64,000 nucleotides of DNA from Chitinophaga fulva (GTDB lineage: Bacteria > Bacteroidota > Bacteroidia > Chitinophagales > Chitinophagaceae). Shown here piece after piece: positions 34,467-42,877 of this stretch. Position 1 is the first letter of the stretch. Each line of letters begins with the position of its first letter. The notes beneath the pieces were generated by a model. The model made no database searches and was not told where the DNA came from. It saw only the letters and a program-made list of their open reading frames with translations. The position numbers were made by a program, and so were the translations under genes. The stretch lies in the NCBI RefSeq assembly GCF_012927205.1, contig NZ_JABBGC010000001.1, forward strand, positions 1,674,001 through 1,738,000, given 5' to 3'.

Positions 34467-34982
34467 ATGATCACATTTCAACAGGTAGATATCCCCGGTC
34501 AGGCAATAAAAGAACTGTATGAAGAAGCTTTTCCCTACGAAGAGAGACGGGATTGGCCGGTGGTGTTGTCATTGCTGGACAGCGGCAATTTGAAAATATT
34601 GCAGCTGGAAAAGGATGGGGAATTTGCCGGGTTTGTATGTTACTGGCCTTTACCGGATTATACCTTTGTAGAGTATTTGGCCGTCCATGCGTCTGCCAGA
34701 GGCGGTGGTATCGGTACCCACATTATGGAAGAACTGGAAAAACGTTTCGGCAACCTGGTACTGGAAGTAGAACCACCGCTGACGGAACAGGCAAAACGCC
34801 GTATCGTTTTTTACGAAAGATTGGGCTATCAAACTTTTGATCAGCCTTATTACCAGCCTCCTTATCACGAAGGCCACCAGCCTTTGGAGCTGCGCTTAAT
34901 GCAGAAAGGTTCCACCCATGATGGTGAAACCTTTCTCAAAATTAAAAATCAGATTTATCGTTTCGTCTACAATCTCAACTAG
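34467..34982 (+). CDS. GNAT family N-acetyltransferase
   Basis: A 171-residue GNAT. The acetyl-CoA site is ARGGGIGTHIMEELEKRFG, preceded by the strand FVEYLAVHASA; the C-terminal motif is RRIVFYERLGYQTF. The substrate is unknown. Its TAG stop shares the tetranucleotide CTAG (34979-34982) with the stop of the opposing gene, so the two genes overlap tail to tail by four bases and lack a terminator. Confidence 0.87.
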   Translation: MITFQQVDIPGQAIKELYEEAFPYEERRDWPVVLSLLDSGNLKILQLEKDGEFAGFVCYWPLPDYTFVEYLAVHASARGGGIGTHIMEELEKRFGNLVLEVEPPLTEQAKRRIVFYERLGYQTFDQPYYQPPYHEGHQPLELRLMQKGSTHDGETFLKIKNQIYRFVYNLN

Positions 34983-36580
34983 CCTCTTCTAACTCTTTCT
35001 CCGCCGCCACCACCGTTGCCGCCGTCGTTACCGGATTCACCGCGGGATGGACGGGATTGTTGTTGTTGCTGTTGCTGCTGTTGCTGTTGTCTTTGCATTT
35101 GTTCCTGCTGCTGTTGCTGCTGGCGCTGTATCCTTTCCTGTTGCTGTTGCTGTTGTTGTTGCTGGCGCATCTGTTGTTGTTGCTGTTCACGCTGCATCCT
35201 TTGCTGTTGTTCCATTTGTTGCTGCTGTTGTCTCATCTGTTGATCACGTTGCATTTGCTGATCACGCTGCATCCGTTGCTGTTGCTCCTGTTGCTGCTGT
35301 TGTCTCATCTGTTGATCACGTTGCATTTGCTGATCACGTTGCATCCGTTGCTGTTGTTCTACCTGTTGTTGCTGTTGTCTCTGTTGATCACGCTGCATCT
35401 GTTGATCCCGTTGTACCCGCTGCTGCTGTTGTTGCTGTTGTTGCTGTTGTTGCTGTTGTTGCTGTTGTTGCTGTTGTTGTTGCTGCCATTGCTGGTCACG
35501 TTGCATCTGCTGCGGATTATTATTGTTGTTGGGTGTCATTCCCCTTGAAGGGCGGTTGTATCCGGGCTGATTGACACCGTTGCCGTTATTGTTGTTGCTG
35601 TTATTATTATTGTTATTGAAATTCGGTTCACGGGACACACGGCCACCGTTGTTGTTACCGTTGTTGATGTTGCCGTTATTATTGTTATTGTTATTATTGT
35701 TGTTATTGAAATTCGGTTCGCGGGACACACGGCCACCATTGTTGTTACCGTTGTTGATGTTGCCGTTACCACTGTTATTGTTGTTACCATTTAACACACT
35801 GCGGGAAGGCCTGCTGGCGTCTCCTCTGTTAAGTGCGTTAGCATCCGGACGGAAAATCTGCAACTGGTCGTTTTGTATCCTGCCTGCGCCGGGCCTGTCG
35901 GTATTGGCTACTCTTACAGGTCTTACGCTACTACCGGTATAACGTTCCACTTCCCGTACATCGGGGCCTCTGGAAATTCGGCCTGAACTACCATAGTTGT
36001 TTCGGGTACCACCATAATTATTGTTGATGATGGTGGTGTTGTTGATGATTGTTACGTTACGGCTATTGTTGATATAGTAGTTGTTGATCTGCCGGCTGCC
36101 GATATATCTTCTGGGAACGAAAGCCCAGCAGGAAGTCGGCATATTGTAGGATGAAGGGCCCATTGGCGCCCATCCGTAGTAGTCTCCTCCACCTCTCCAG
36201 TCTACCCATGCCGGGCCCCATTCGGTGCCGGGTATCCACATCCATCCATACATGCCGTCAAACATCCAGCGGCCATAGTGGAAGGCTGCCCATCCCCAGG
36301 AATAGTCAGACATCCACGTCCATCCGTAATCGGAGTAAACCCAGTGCCCGCCGGTATAGTAAGGGCGGAAGTCTGGTCCTGCATTCGGTATCCACACCTG
36401 GTTGTAGCCGGGATAGCTGGTCCAGCGGCCGTAAGGACTCAATTCATCATAGAAGGAAATAGAGGCCCCCACCTGTACCTGTGGCCCCGGGCTGTAGGCG
36501 GAATAGGTAGTTGCACAACTACCCAAAAAGAAGGATATAAGTAAAAGAGATAATCCTGTGTTTTTAAATAATCTGTTCAT
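34979..36580 (-). CDS. DUF6600 lipoprotein with Asn- and Gln-rich tail
   Basis: A 533-residue protein. A lipoprotein signal (LLLISFFLGSC, Cys22) leads into a DUF6600/YXWGW-type domain (about 40-160) rich in Tyr/Trp/Gly (YGWTWMSDYSWGWAAFHYGRW, GWMWIPGTEWGPAW). Residues 165-200 are Asn-rich, and the rest is Asn-rich (about 265-345) and then Gln-rich (about 350-520), including a run of about 22 Gln and repeats of DQQMQRDQQ type. The protein ends with RPSRGES and Gly/Asp. It should sit at the outer membrane or surface. The tail resembles prion-like or adhesive low-complexity sequence. No function is known. Confidence 0.8.
   Translation of the reverse strand: MNRLFKNTGLSLLLISFFLGSCATTYSAYSPGPQVQVGASISFYDELSPYGRWTSYPGYNQVWIPNAGPDFRPYYTGGHWVYSDYGWTWMSDYSWGWAAFHYGRWMFDGMYGWMWIPGTEWGPAWVDWRGGGDYYGWAPMGPSSYNMPTSCWAFVPRRYIGSRQINNYYINNSRNVTIINNTTIINNNYGGTRNNYGSSGRISRGPDVREVERYTGSSVRPVRVANTDRPGAGRIQNDQLQIFRPDANALNRGDASRPSRSVLNGNNNNSGNGNINNGNNNGGRVSREPNFNNNNNNNNNNNGNINNGNNNGGRVSREPNFNNNNNNSNNNNGNGVNQPGYNRPSRGMTPNNNNNPQQMQRDQQWQQQQQQQQQQQQQQQQQQQQQQRVQRDQQMQRDQQRQQQQQVEQQQRMQRDQQMQRDQQMRQQQQQEQQQRMQRDQQMQRDQQMRQQQQQMEQQQRMQREQQQQQMRQQQQQQQQQERIQRQQQQQQEQMQRQQQQQQQQQQQSRPSRGESGNDGGNGGGGGERVRRG
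35060..35800. repeat. In-gene tandem repeats (CAA/CAG, AAC/AAT codons)
   Basis: The Q/N-rich tail of the DUF6600 gene is made of tandem repeats: a 9-bp CTG-TTG-TTG period over about 66 bases near 35420-35486, a 72-bp repeat (copies about 35231 and 35303), and a 90-bp near-identical repeat (copies beginning 35615 and 35705). Slippage and recombination should make this region length-variable. Confidence 0.8.
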
Positions 36581-36989
36581 ACTCCTGTTTTTTAGTCCTG
36601 ATTGGTTTCGCTGTTATTAGACTTTGCGGAGAGTCAATGTCTTGCTTTTGTTTGTTCCGGTTTATACTTCAATGATCTGCTACTTTCCAGGGTGTCGATT
36701 GGTGTTTCAAACGCGGTCTAAATGCAGTTAGTCATTAAGGCAAAATGTTAAACAAAATTGTTAAAATTTTTATAACGCTTTTTGCTGCAGATAGAGCGTT
36801 ACAACCACTATCAGGCAAAAATGATTCCAATTTATTTGCCTTGATCTAAGTTATACTGGTACAATGTTTTAGGAATTGTGTATTATTGCTTTGTGAATGA
36901 TTTTTATAATGTGAGATTTTGTTTAACTGCCAACATCCGTTATCGTATTTTTTGAATACATTTTTCTAACCCAAAAACCTATATGTGCA
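36581..36989. other. Divergent intergenic region
   Basis: AT-rich DNA between the divergent DUF6600 and DUF4349 genes. An SD-like AGGAG sits just upstream of the DUF6600 start. I saw no perfect TAnnTTTG at useful spacing on either strand, no RNA gene and no repeat. Confidence 0.5.
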
Positions 36990-37829
36990 ATGCCTGTTTT
37001 ACCAACGTTGAGGTATAAACGAATTTTTACCTGGCTCATGCTTGTTTTTCTGGCCATGTTCCTGCTCCGCCTGCTATACGGCTATACGCAATCGCATAGA
37101 GATGATAGTGCCGGTCAGAGCGAGAGCTTCCTGTCGCAGGTGCAACAGAAAAACTATGCTTCTGAGAAAAAATTCCTGAAAGGAGAAGCTGCCCCAACAG
37201 TCTCCAGCCAGAAATATGAGAAAGTGGCTTATGTACACTCCCGCTCCACCAGTTTTACGGAGGATGAAAAACAGCTGCACGGCACTATCCGTCAGTTTGG
37301 AGCAGTGATCCAGTATCAGCAGGAATCAGGCAACAAAGGCAACCGCGACCTCCGGCTGATGATCGGCGTGGCGCCGGAAAAATTCGATTCCTGTTATTAT
37401 GCCATTCAGAAAATCGGTACGATCAAATCTACCAGCATCACCAAAGTAGATAAGACCAATGAATACCGGAAACTCAATGCCAGCAAGGTTTCTCTTGAAA
37501 AGAACCTGGCATCGCTGAACGGGCTCACTTCCCAGCAGGGAAAAATCGACGAACGGATACTGCTACACGAAAAAATTGCAGAGGTAGAGCGGCAGTTACA
37601 GGAACTGGGCGTGGAACTGGGCAACTTTGATGAGGAGAATGAATTTTGTACGATACAGTTCAGCATGTATGAAGGCGCGGCAGCGAGAGGTATTCCTTTC
37701 TATTCCCGTGTGAAGACGGCGCTGGAATGGACCGTTAAGTATTATGTAATGCTAATGGCAGGTATATGTCTGGCTGCGCTGGGTGCCTGGTTGTTGCTGA
37801 AAGTACTGACGATGGTAAAAGCGGAATAG
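36990..37829 (+). CDS. DUF4349 domain membrane protein
   Basis: A 279-residue protein. An N-terminal membrane segment (about 11-30) is followed by an extracytoplasmic DUF4349 domain (DLRLMIGVAPEKFDSCYYAIQKIG, STSITKVDKTNEY), a coiled coil (about 160-215, with LHEKIAEVERQLQELG), and a C-terminal membrane helix (about 245-275). Members are uncharacterised envelope proteins. The coding region ends directly at the left arm of a 41-bp inverted repeat. Confidence 0.87.
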   Translation: MPVLPTLRYKRIFTWLMLVFLAMFLLRLLYGYTQSHRDDSAGQSESFLSQVQQKNYASEKKFLKGEAAPTVSSQKYEKVAYVHSRSTSFTEDEKQLHGTIRQFGAVIQYQQESGNKGNRDLRLMIGVAPEKFDSCYYAIQKIGTIKSTSITKVDKTNEYRKLNASKVSLEKNLASLNGLTSQQGKIDERILLHEKIAEVERQLQELGVELGNFDEENEFCTIQFSMYEGAAARGIPFYSRVKTALEWTVKYYVMLMAGICLAALGAWLLLKVLTMVKAE

Positions 37830-37970
37830 TACCATTTAGAGATTTTTTGATTTACGGATTTTTTGATTTTTACTGATGATACCGGAGAAGACCGGAGCGA
37901 GAGATTGCTTCGGTCTTCGTTTTTTTCGCAAAATCAAAAAATCCGTAAATCAAAAAATCCCTAAATGGTA
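37830..37970. repeat. 41-bp near-perfect inverted repeat around a terminator
   Basis: Arms at 37830-37870 and 37930-37970 are 41 bases long with one mismatch. The left arm starts on the base after the DUF4349 stop. The right arm overlaps the last codons and stop of the convergent phosphoesterase gene (37961). Each arm holds two copies of GATTTTTTGATTT. Confidence 0.9.
37887..37926 (+). terminator. Rho-independent terminator inside the inverted repeat
   Basis: A 12-bp stem (GAAGACCGGAGC / GCTTCGGTCTTC, one G-T pair) with an 8-base loop is followed by G and seven Ts. Confidence 0.8.
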
Positions 37971-39193
37971 TATTCGCCTACTTTAGTCCCATCATCGCGC
38001 AGCATGGTGAGCGTCAGCTGTTTCTGATCAGCTTTTATTTTGATGAGGGTGCGTTTGCCTTCCTGCGGGCCGCCGCCGATGATCAGCGGGTAGTTGTGCT
38101 GACCGGCCACGGGCGCATGTACGCCATAGGTGTGCGTGTGGCCGCATACGAGGATATCTATTTTATATTTGTTGAACAGCGGGCCGAAGAGCTGGCGGCA
38201 GTGTGATGCGCCATGCCAGTCGCCACCATGGTAGTGGGGGATGTGCATGAGCACCACTTTATGTTTGGCTTTTTTGTAGGCCGGGCTTTGCAGCTGTTTT
38301 TCCAGCCAGCGGGCCTGTTCTTCGCGGTAGCCGTCAAAATCAGCGATGCCGGCATATACCGGGGCGCTGTCTTCTTTGTCTTCTCCGGTGTCCAGCACGA
38401 TGGTGTGCACGGGGCCCCAGGTGAAAGCGAAATAGCTGCCATGGTCCGGGTTATCGAAGTATTGGTGCCATTCGCGGGCGTATTTGCCGCGGGTTTCGTG
38501 GTTGCCTCTTACATACATGAAAGGCTTCCGGGTGGAGAAGGTGTCACCACAGGGTGACAGCAGGTGGTCGATGATCTGTTGTTCGTTGGATTGATAATCG
38601 AACATATCGCCGTTGAAGAACACAAAATCGTAAGGGTCGTTGCCGTTCAGTCCCATCAGGTGAGGGATGGATTGGGGCCTGTCGTGGATATCGTTGAGCA
38701 TGAGCCAGGATACCTCTTTTGCCTGCGTGTTGGGCGCAGTGAAGGTGTAGGTATCGCTGGTAAGGGTGTTGCCATAGGTAAGTTTGTATGGCTGGAAATC
38801 GGTGATTTCCTTGGAAAGCACGCGATAGCTGTATTGTTTGCCTGGTTCGAGATGAGATAGTTCTATCCGGTGGAGACGGTTATTGGCGTCTACCAGTCCC
38901 TTCGTTACGTGGTGGGCTTTCTGGTTGAGCTGCCCGTCGGTGCCGTATTCCACCCAGCTGTAGCAGGGGCGGGAGGTGAGCCACATGACAGCGATGGTGT
39001 CAGGGGCGGGCATTTGCAGATAAGGTTTGCACAGGAAGGCATGGGCGGGTTCATCGGTGGTGGTGGTCGTGGTGTTGGTTTTGCGTACGGCGCCGGCAGC
39101 CAGGGGGGACAGGCCGGTTACGCCCAGCAGCCCCGCTTTGGACAGGTTGCCCAGAAAGGAGCGGCGTGACAGTTCATTGTTCATTTTCTTCAT
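37961..39193 (-). CDS. Tat-exported metallophosphoesterase
   Basis: A 410-residue protein with a twin-arginine signal (SRRSFLGN at about residue 10, then a hydrophobic stretch). A purple-acid-phosphatase-like N-terminal beta domain (YLQMPAPDTIAVMWLTSRP, YSWVEYGTD) precedes the calcineurin-type phosphoesterase core: LNDIHDR, GDMFDY, VRGNHETRG, LMHIPHY and CGHTHTYG supply the two-metal site. It should hydrolyse phosphate esters in the periplasm; the substrate is unknown. The start could also be the ATG three codons later. Confidence 0.88.
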   Translation of the reverse strand: MKKMNNELSRRSFLGNLSKAGLLGVTGLSPLAAGAVRKTNTTTTTTDEPAHAFLCKPYLQMPAPDTIAVMWLTSRPCYSWVEYGTDGQLNQKAHHVTKGLVDANNRLHRIELSHLEPGKQYSYRVLSKEITDFQPYKLTYGNTLTSDTYTFTAPNTQAKEVSWLMLNDIHDRPQSIPHLMGLNGNDPYDFVFFNGDMFDYQSNEQQIIDHLLSPCGDTFSTRKPFMYVRGNHETRGKYAREWHQYFDNPDHGSYFAFTWGPVHTIVLDTGEDKEDSAPVYAGIADFDGYREEQARWLEKQLQSPAYKKAKHKVVLMHIPHYHGGDWHGASHCRQLFGPLFNKYKIDILVCGHTHTYGVHAPVAGQHNYPLIIGGGPQEGKRTLIKIKADQKQLTLTMLRDDGTKVGEYTI

Positions 39194-39427
39194 ATTATAG
39201 CCAGATATATGTGAGGAATCGCTAAAAATAATCAGCGATAAAAGAAAAGCGTATTATTTTTATATGAACGGAGGAAGGATGGAAAGAAGAAATGGGTCGA
39301 TAAGTTATAAATGTTGAAAAATCTATATTTGATAGATTCCGCGTTGTCTGGACAGGAATTTAGCTGTTAGCAACTGAAAACATCGCGTCAATTGAGGACT
39401 AAAAAGGTTTTTTTTCCTTAATAGCTT
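39194..39427. other. Intergenic region upstream of atpD
   Basis: Strongly AT-rich DNA between the divergent phosphoesterase and atpD genes. Beyond the atpD promoter at 39428-39458 I see nothing definite in it. Confidence 0.5.
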
Positions 39428-39458
39428 TTTGATTTTCCCCCATTAACTATTACCTTTG
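39428..39458 (+). promoter_or_regulatory. atpD promoter
   Basis: TTTG (39428-39431) is 19 bases from TACCTTTG (39451-39458), matching both conserved boxes. The predicted start is about 39464, giving a leader of about 75 bases. Confidence 0.75.
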
Positions 39459-39471
39459 CGCCAAATTTTAG

Positions 39472-39494
39472 AAACCGTTGCGGAGCAACAGTTT
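39472..39494 (+). promoter_or_regulatory. Hairpin at the 5' end of the atpD leader
   Basis: AAAC-C-GTTGC / GCAAC-A-GTTT with a 3-base GGA loop lies about 8 bases after the predicted transcript start. It could protect the 5' end of a highly expressed mRNA. Confidence 0.4.
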
Positions 39495-39514
39495 TTGAGG
39501 AAATAACTTTTTAG

Positions 39515-41041
<1,527 letters not shown>

Positions 41042-41046
41042 TCCGA

Positions 41047-41064
41047 ATGGTCCTCCGGGACCAT
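41047..41064 (+). promoter_or_regulatory. Intercistronic hairpin between atpD and atpC
   Basis: ATGGTCC-TCCG-GGACCAT is a perfect 7-bp stem with a 4-base loop and no T-run. It lies 5 bases after the atpD stop and 24 before the atpC ATG; it may tune atpC translation or mRNA processing. Confidence 0.5.
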
Positions 41065-41088
41065 TTAATCACCATTCACGATCATAAC

Positions 41089-41346
41089 ATGCTATTAGAA
41101 GTATTAACACCAGAAAGAAAATTATATGCAGGCGAAGTGTACGGCGTACAATTGCCAGGCATTGATGGTTCTTTTGAAATACTGGATAAACATGCGCCCT
41201 TAATCGCAGCGCTCGGAAATGGTAAAATGAAAGTGCTGAAAGATAAAAACCACAGCGAATTCTATACTATCACCGGCGGCTTCGTGGAAGTGCTGCGCAA
41301 CAAGGCTACTGTGCTCGTAGAAGGTGCGGTGGCATTGGAAAAATAA
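41089..41346 (+). CDS. atpC: F-type ATP synthase subunit epsilon
   Basis: An 85-residue protein with the epsilon N-terminal beta-sandwich (MLLEVLTPERKLYAGEVYG, LPGIDGSFEILDKHAPLIAALGNG). It lacks the C-terminal two-helix inhibitory domain found in longer (about 135-residue) epsilons, as is usual in Bacteroidota. I chose the ATG at 41089 rather than 41047; the extra 14 codons would include the hairpin and are not epsilon-like. Confidence 0.92.
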   Translation: MLLEVLTPERKLYAGEVYGVQLPGIDGSFEILDKHAPLIAALGNGKMKVLKDKNHSEFYTITGGFVEVLRNKATVLVEGAVALEK

Positions 41347-41380
41347 GATACTACCAGTAATACATATCATTTAACGGACA

Positions 41381-41409
41381 GGCCGGGTAAGATTACCCGG
41401 CCTTCGTTT
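41381..41409 (+). terminator. Rho-independent terminator of atpDC
   Basis: A perfect 10-bp stem (GGCCGGGTAA / TTACCCGGCC) with a 2-base GA loop is followed by TTCGTTTT. Confidence 0.7.
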
Positions 41410-41863
41410 TGTCCTAACTATTCCAATCTTAGAAGACCCGTCAATCGGGTAAGATTACCTCCCCGGGATTTCCGCTATTCCCACTTCTGTACAATACATC
41501 CCCGCAAGGCCCCACATCGCTGTCGGACCGCAGTTATGCACGTACATCCATGAGCAGCCCTTTCACAGGCTGTGTATATTACCTAATGAATAATGCGCTT
41601 GTTATGTGTGATATATATTTCTTCCTATCGTTGTCTCAGGTAAATTCGGGCGTCTTTCTGTGAAGGTGCAATGTTTTTCATAGGTAGCCTTCATAGGTGT
41701 ATTCTATCGGTTGTTCCTTACCTGAACTATAACGGGTTATTTTGTGTTGTTACTTTAGCAAGATATTTAATTTGTTGCAAAAAAAGTCATTCCTTTTTGT
41801 TCATTTTTGCACAAATAATCCCTCCCGAAGCACATGTGCTTCGCTTTCAGAATATTAGAAAAT
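41410..41863. other. Intergenic region between atpC and yqgE-like gene
   Basis: No gene recognised. A 14-bp direct repeat CGGGTAAGATTACC occurs within the atpC terminator (41384-41397) and again at 41446-41459, probably a decayed terminator copy. A perfect 18-bp palindrome CGAAGCACA-TGTGCTTCG lies at 41826-41843, 20 bases beyond the stop of the minus-strand gene. Confidence 0.55.
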
Positions 41864-42421
41864 TTAATTTAGTGAAGGATCGATGGGAAAATTTGCCATC
41901 ATGGCGAAATTACTGCCAAGATTTCTCAGTGCCTGCTGCCATATTTGCTGCTCCCTGGATTCAAATACCAATGCCGGAGTACTCTCAGATGGTATCCACG
42001 ACTTCTCCCGCAACTCCTCTTCCAGTTGACCGGTCGTCCAGCCGGAATATCCTATAAAAAACTTGATCTTCTGCAGGTCCAACGCTCCCTTGTTCAATAA
42101 CTCCACCACATCATCAAACCGGCCACCCCAATAAACCCCCGGCACTACCTGTAGCCCGCCCGGAATCTGGTCAGGCATCTGATGCAGGAAATGAATCGTA
42201 TCCACCTGTACCGGGCCTCCGTAATGAACCGGAATACCAGGATAAATGACATCAGGAATCAATGCGTCAAGGGTCTGGTCAAATAACCTGTTGATAACGA
42301 AGCCGAAACTGCCCTTTTCGTCATTTTCACACAAAAAAATCACCGTACGGGCAAAATTGGGATCTTTCAGAAAAGGATCGGCTATAAGCAAAATACCGGG
42401 CGCCAGACTAACCATATACAT
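41864..42421 (-). CDS. YqgE/AlgH family protein
   Basis: A 185-residue UPF0301 protein. Family motifs: GILLIADPFLKDPNFARTVIFLCEN, GSFGFVINRL, VHYGGPVQVDTIHFLH, FFIGYSGWTTGQLEEEL. AlgH was named as an alginate regulator in Pseudomonas, but the biochemical role of the family is not settled. A transcription terminator on the same strand lies in front of the gene (42560-42530), so it may be controlled by attenuation or have its own nearby start. Confidence 0.92.
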   Translation of the reverse strand: MYMVSLAPGILLIADPFLKDPNFARTVIFLCENDEKGSFGFVINRLFDQTLDALIPDVIYPGIPVHYGGPVQVDTIHFLHQMPDQIPGGLQVVPGVYWGGRFDDVVELLNKGALDLQKIKFFIGYSGWTTGQLEEELREKSWIPSESTPALVFESREQQIWQQALRNLGSNFAMMANFPIDPSLN

Positions 42422-42529
42422 GCGTTTTGATCTCTAATCAAATTTAATTAATTGATTACAAAGCAGGAAAGAAATAAGCAGAAAAAGGAAACGGTTAGGA
42501 AGGGTAACAAAACTCATTGAAAAAGAAGG

Positions 42530-42560
42530 AAATAAAAAAAGGAGGCTAGAAAACCTCCTT
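42530..42560 (-). terminator. Rho-independent terminator on minus strand
   Basis: A perfect 7-bp stem (AAGGAGG / CCTCCTT) with an 8-base loop is followed by a T-run. No protein gene ends before it on this strand. Confidence 0.75.
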
Positions 42561-42675
42561 ACCATTTTATCAACCAAAATCTAAATCGCTTATGGAACGA
42601 ATCCACGTCGATGTATGTAGAAAGTTTAATTACTTTGTTATAGAATGTTACTAATCAAATTTAGTACCAATTCTG
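42533..42675 (-). ncRNA. Candidate small RNA or attenuated leader upstream of yqgE-like gene
   Basis: On the minus strand a perfect -7 box TACCTTTG (42688-42681) precedes about 140 bases with no convincing gene. A strong terminator ends it: AAGGAGG-N8-CCTCCTT (42560-42539) followed by a run of seven or more Ts. The next gene on the strand starts 110 bases further on. It is either a free small RNA or an attenuator in the yqgE leader. It matches no RNA family I can name. Confidence 0.45.
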
Positions 42676-42680
42676 TAAAG

Positions 42681-42688
42681 CAAAGGTA
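42681..42688 (-). promoter_or_regulatory. -7 box of the candidate small RNA
   Basis: TACCTTTG on the minus strand; the -33 element is not clear. Confidence 0.45.
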
Positions 42689-42786
42689 AGGAAAGTCGCA
42701 TTAATAAAATCAGACATCCCCCGTTAAAATTACGTTAAAGTAATATTGTATTGATGTTAAGAGACCTCGCGACCTTTGTAACTATT

Positions 42787-42794
42787 TAATTTTG
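42787..42794 (+). promoter_or_regulatory. -7 box of the histidine kinase
   Basis: TAATTTTG matches TAnnTTTG and would give a leader of about 78 bases. A near match GACCTTTG lies at 42771-42778. No good -33 element. Confidence 0.4.
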
Positions 42795-42877
42795 TATCAT
42801 AGTTGCTATAGCAAATATCTTTTTTAACAATTTTTAATATGTCAGGTTAAGTATATTTAAGGCCTGACTAGACTTTC

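Noticed and set aside
35220-35490. CRISPR-like periodic repeats
   Set aside because: The periods are 9, 72 and 90 bp, all in frame with one coding region, and there are no unique spacers between identical repeats.
35057-35548. Plus-strand frames rich in Leu, Val or Cys
   Set aside because: They are antisense readings of the CAA/CAG repeats of the DUF6600 lipoprotein gene and have no independent protein character.
42440-42567. 42-codon minus-strand frame crossing the terminator before the YqgE gene
   Set aside because: Its hydrophobic Leu/Phe content simply reflects the T-rich terminator and leader DNA. A leader peptide cannot be excluded, but there is no support for it.
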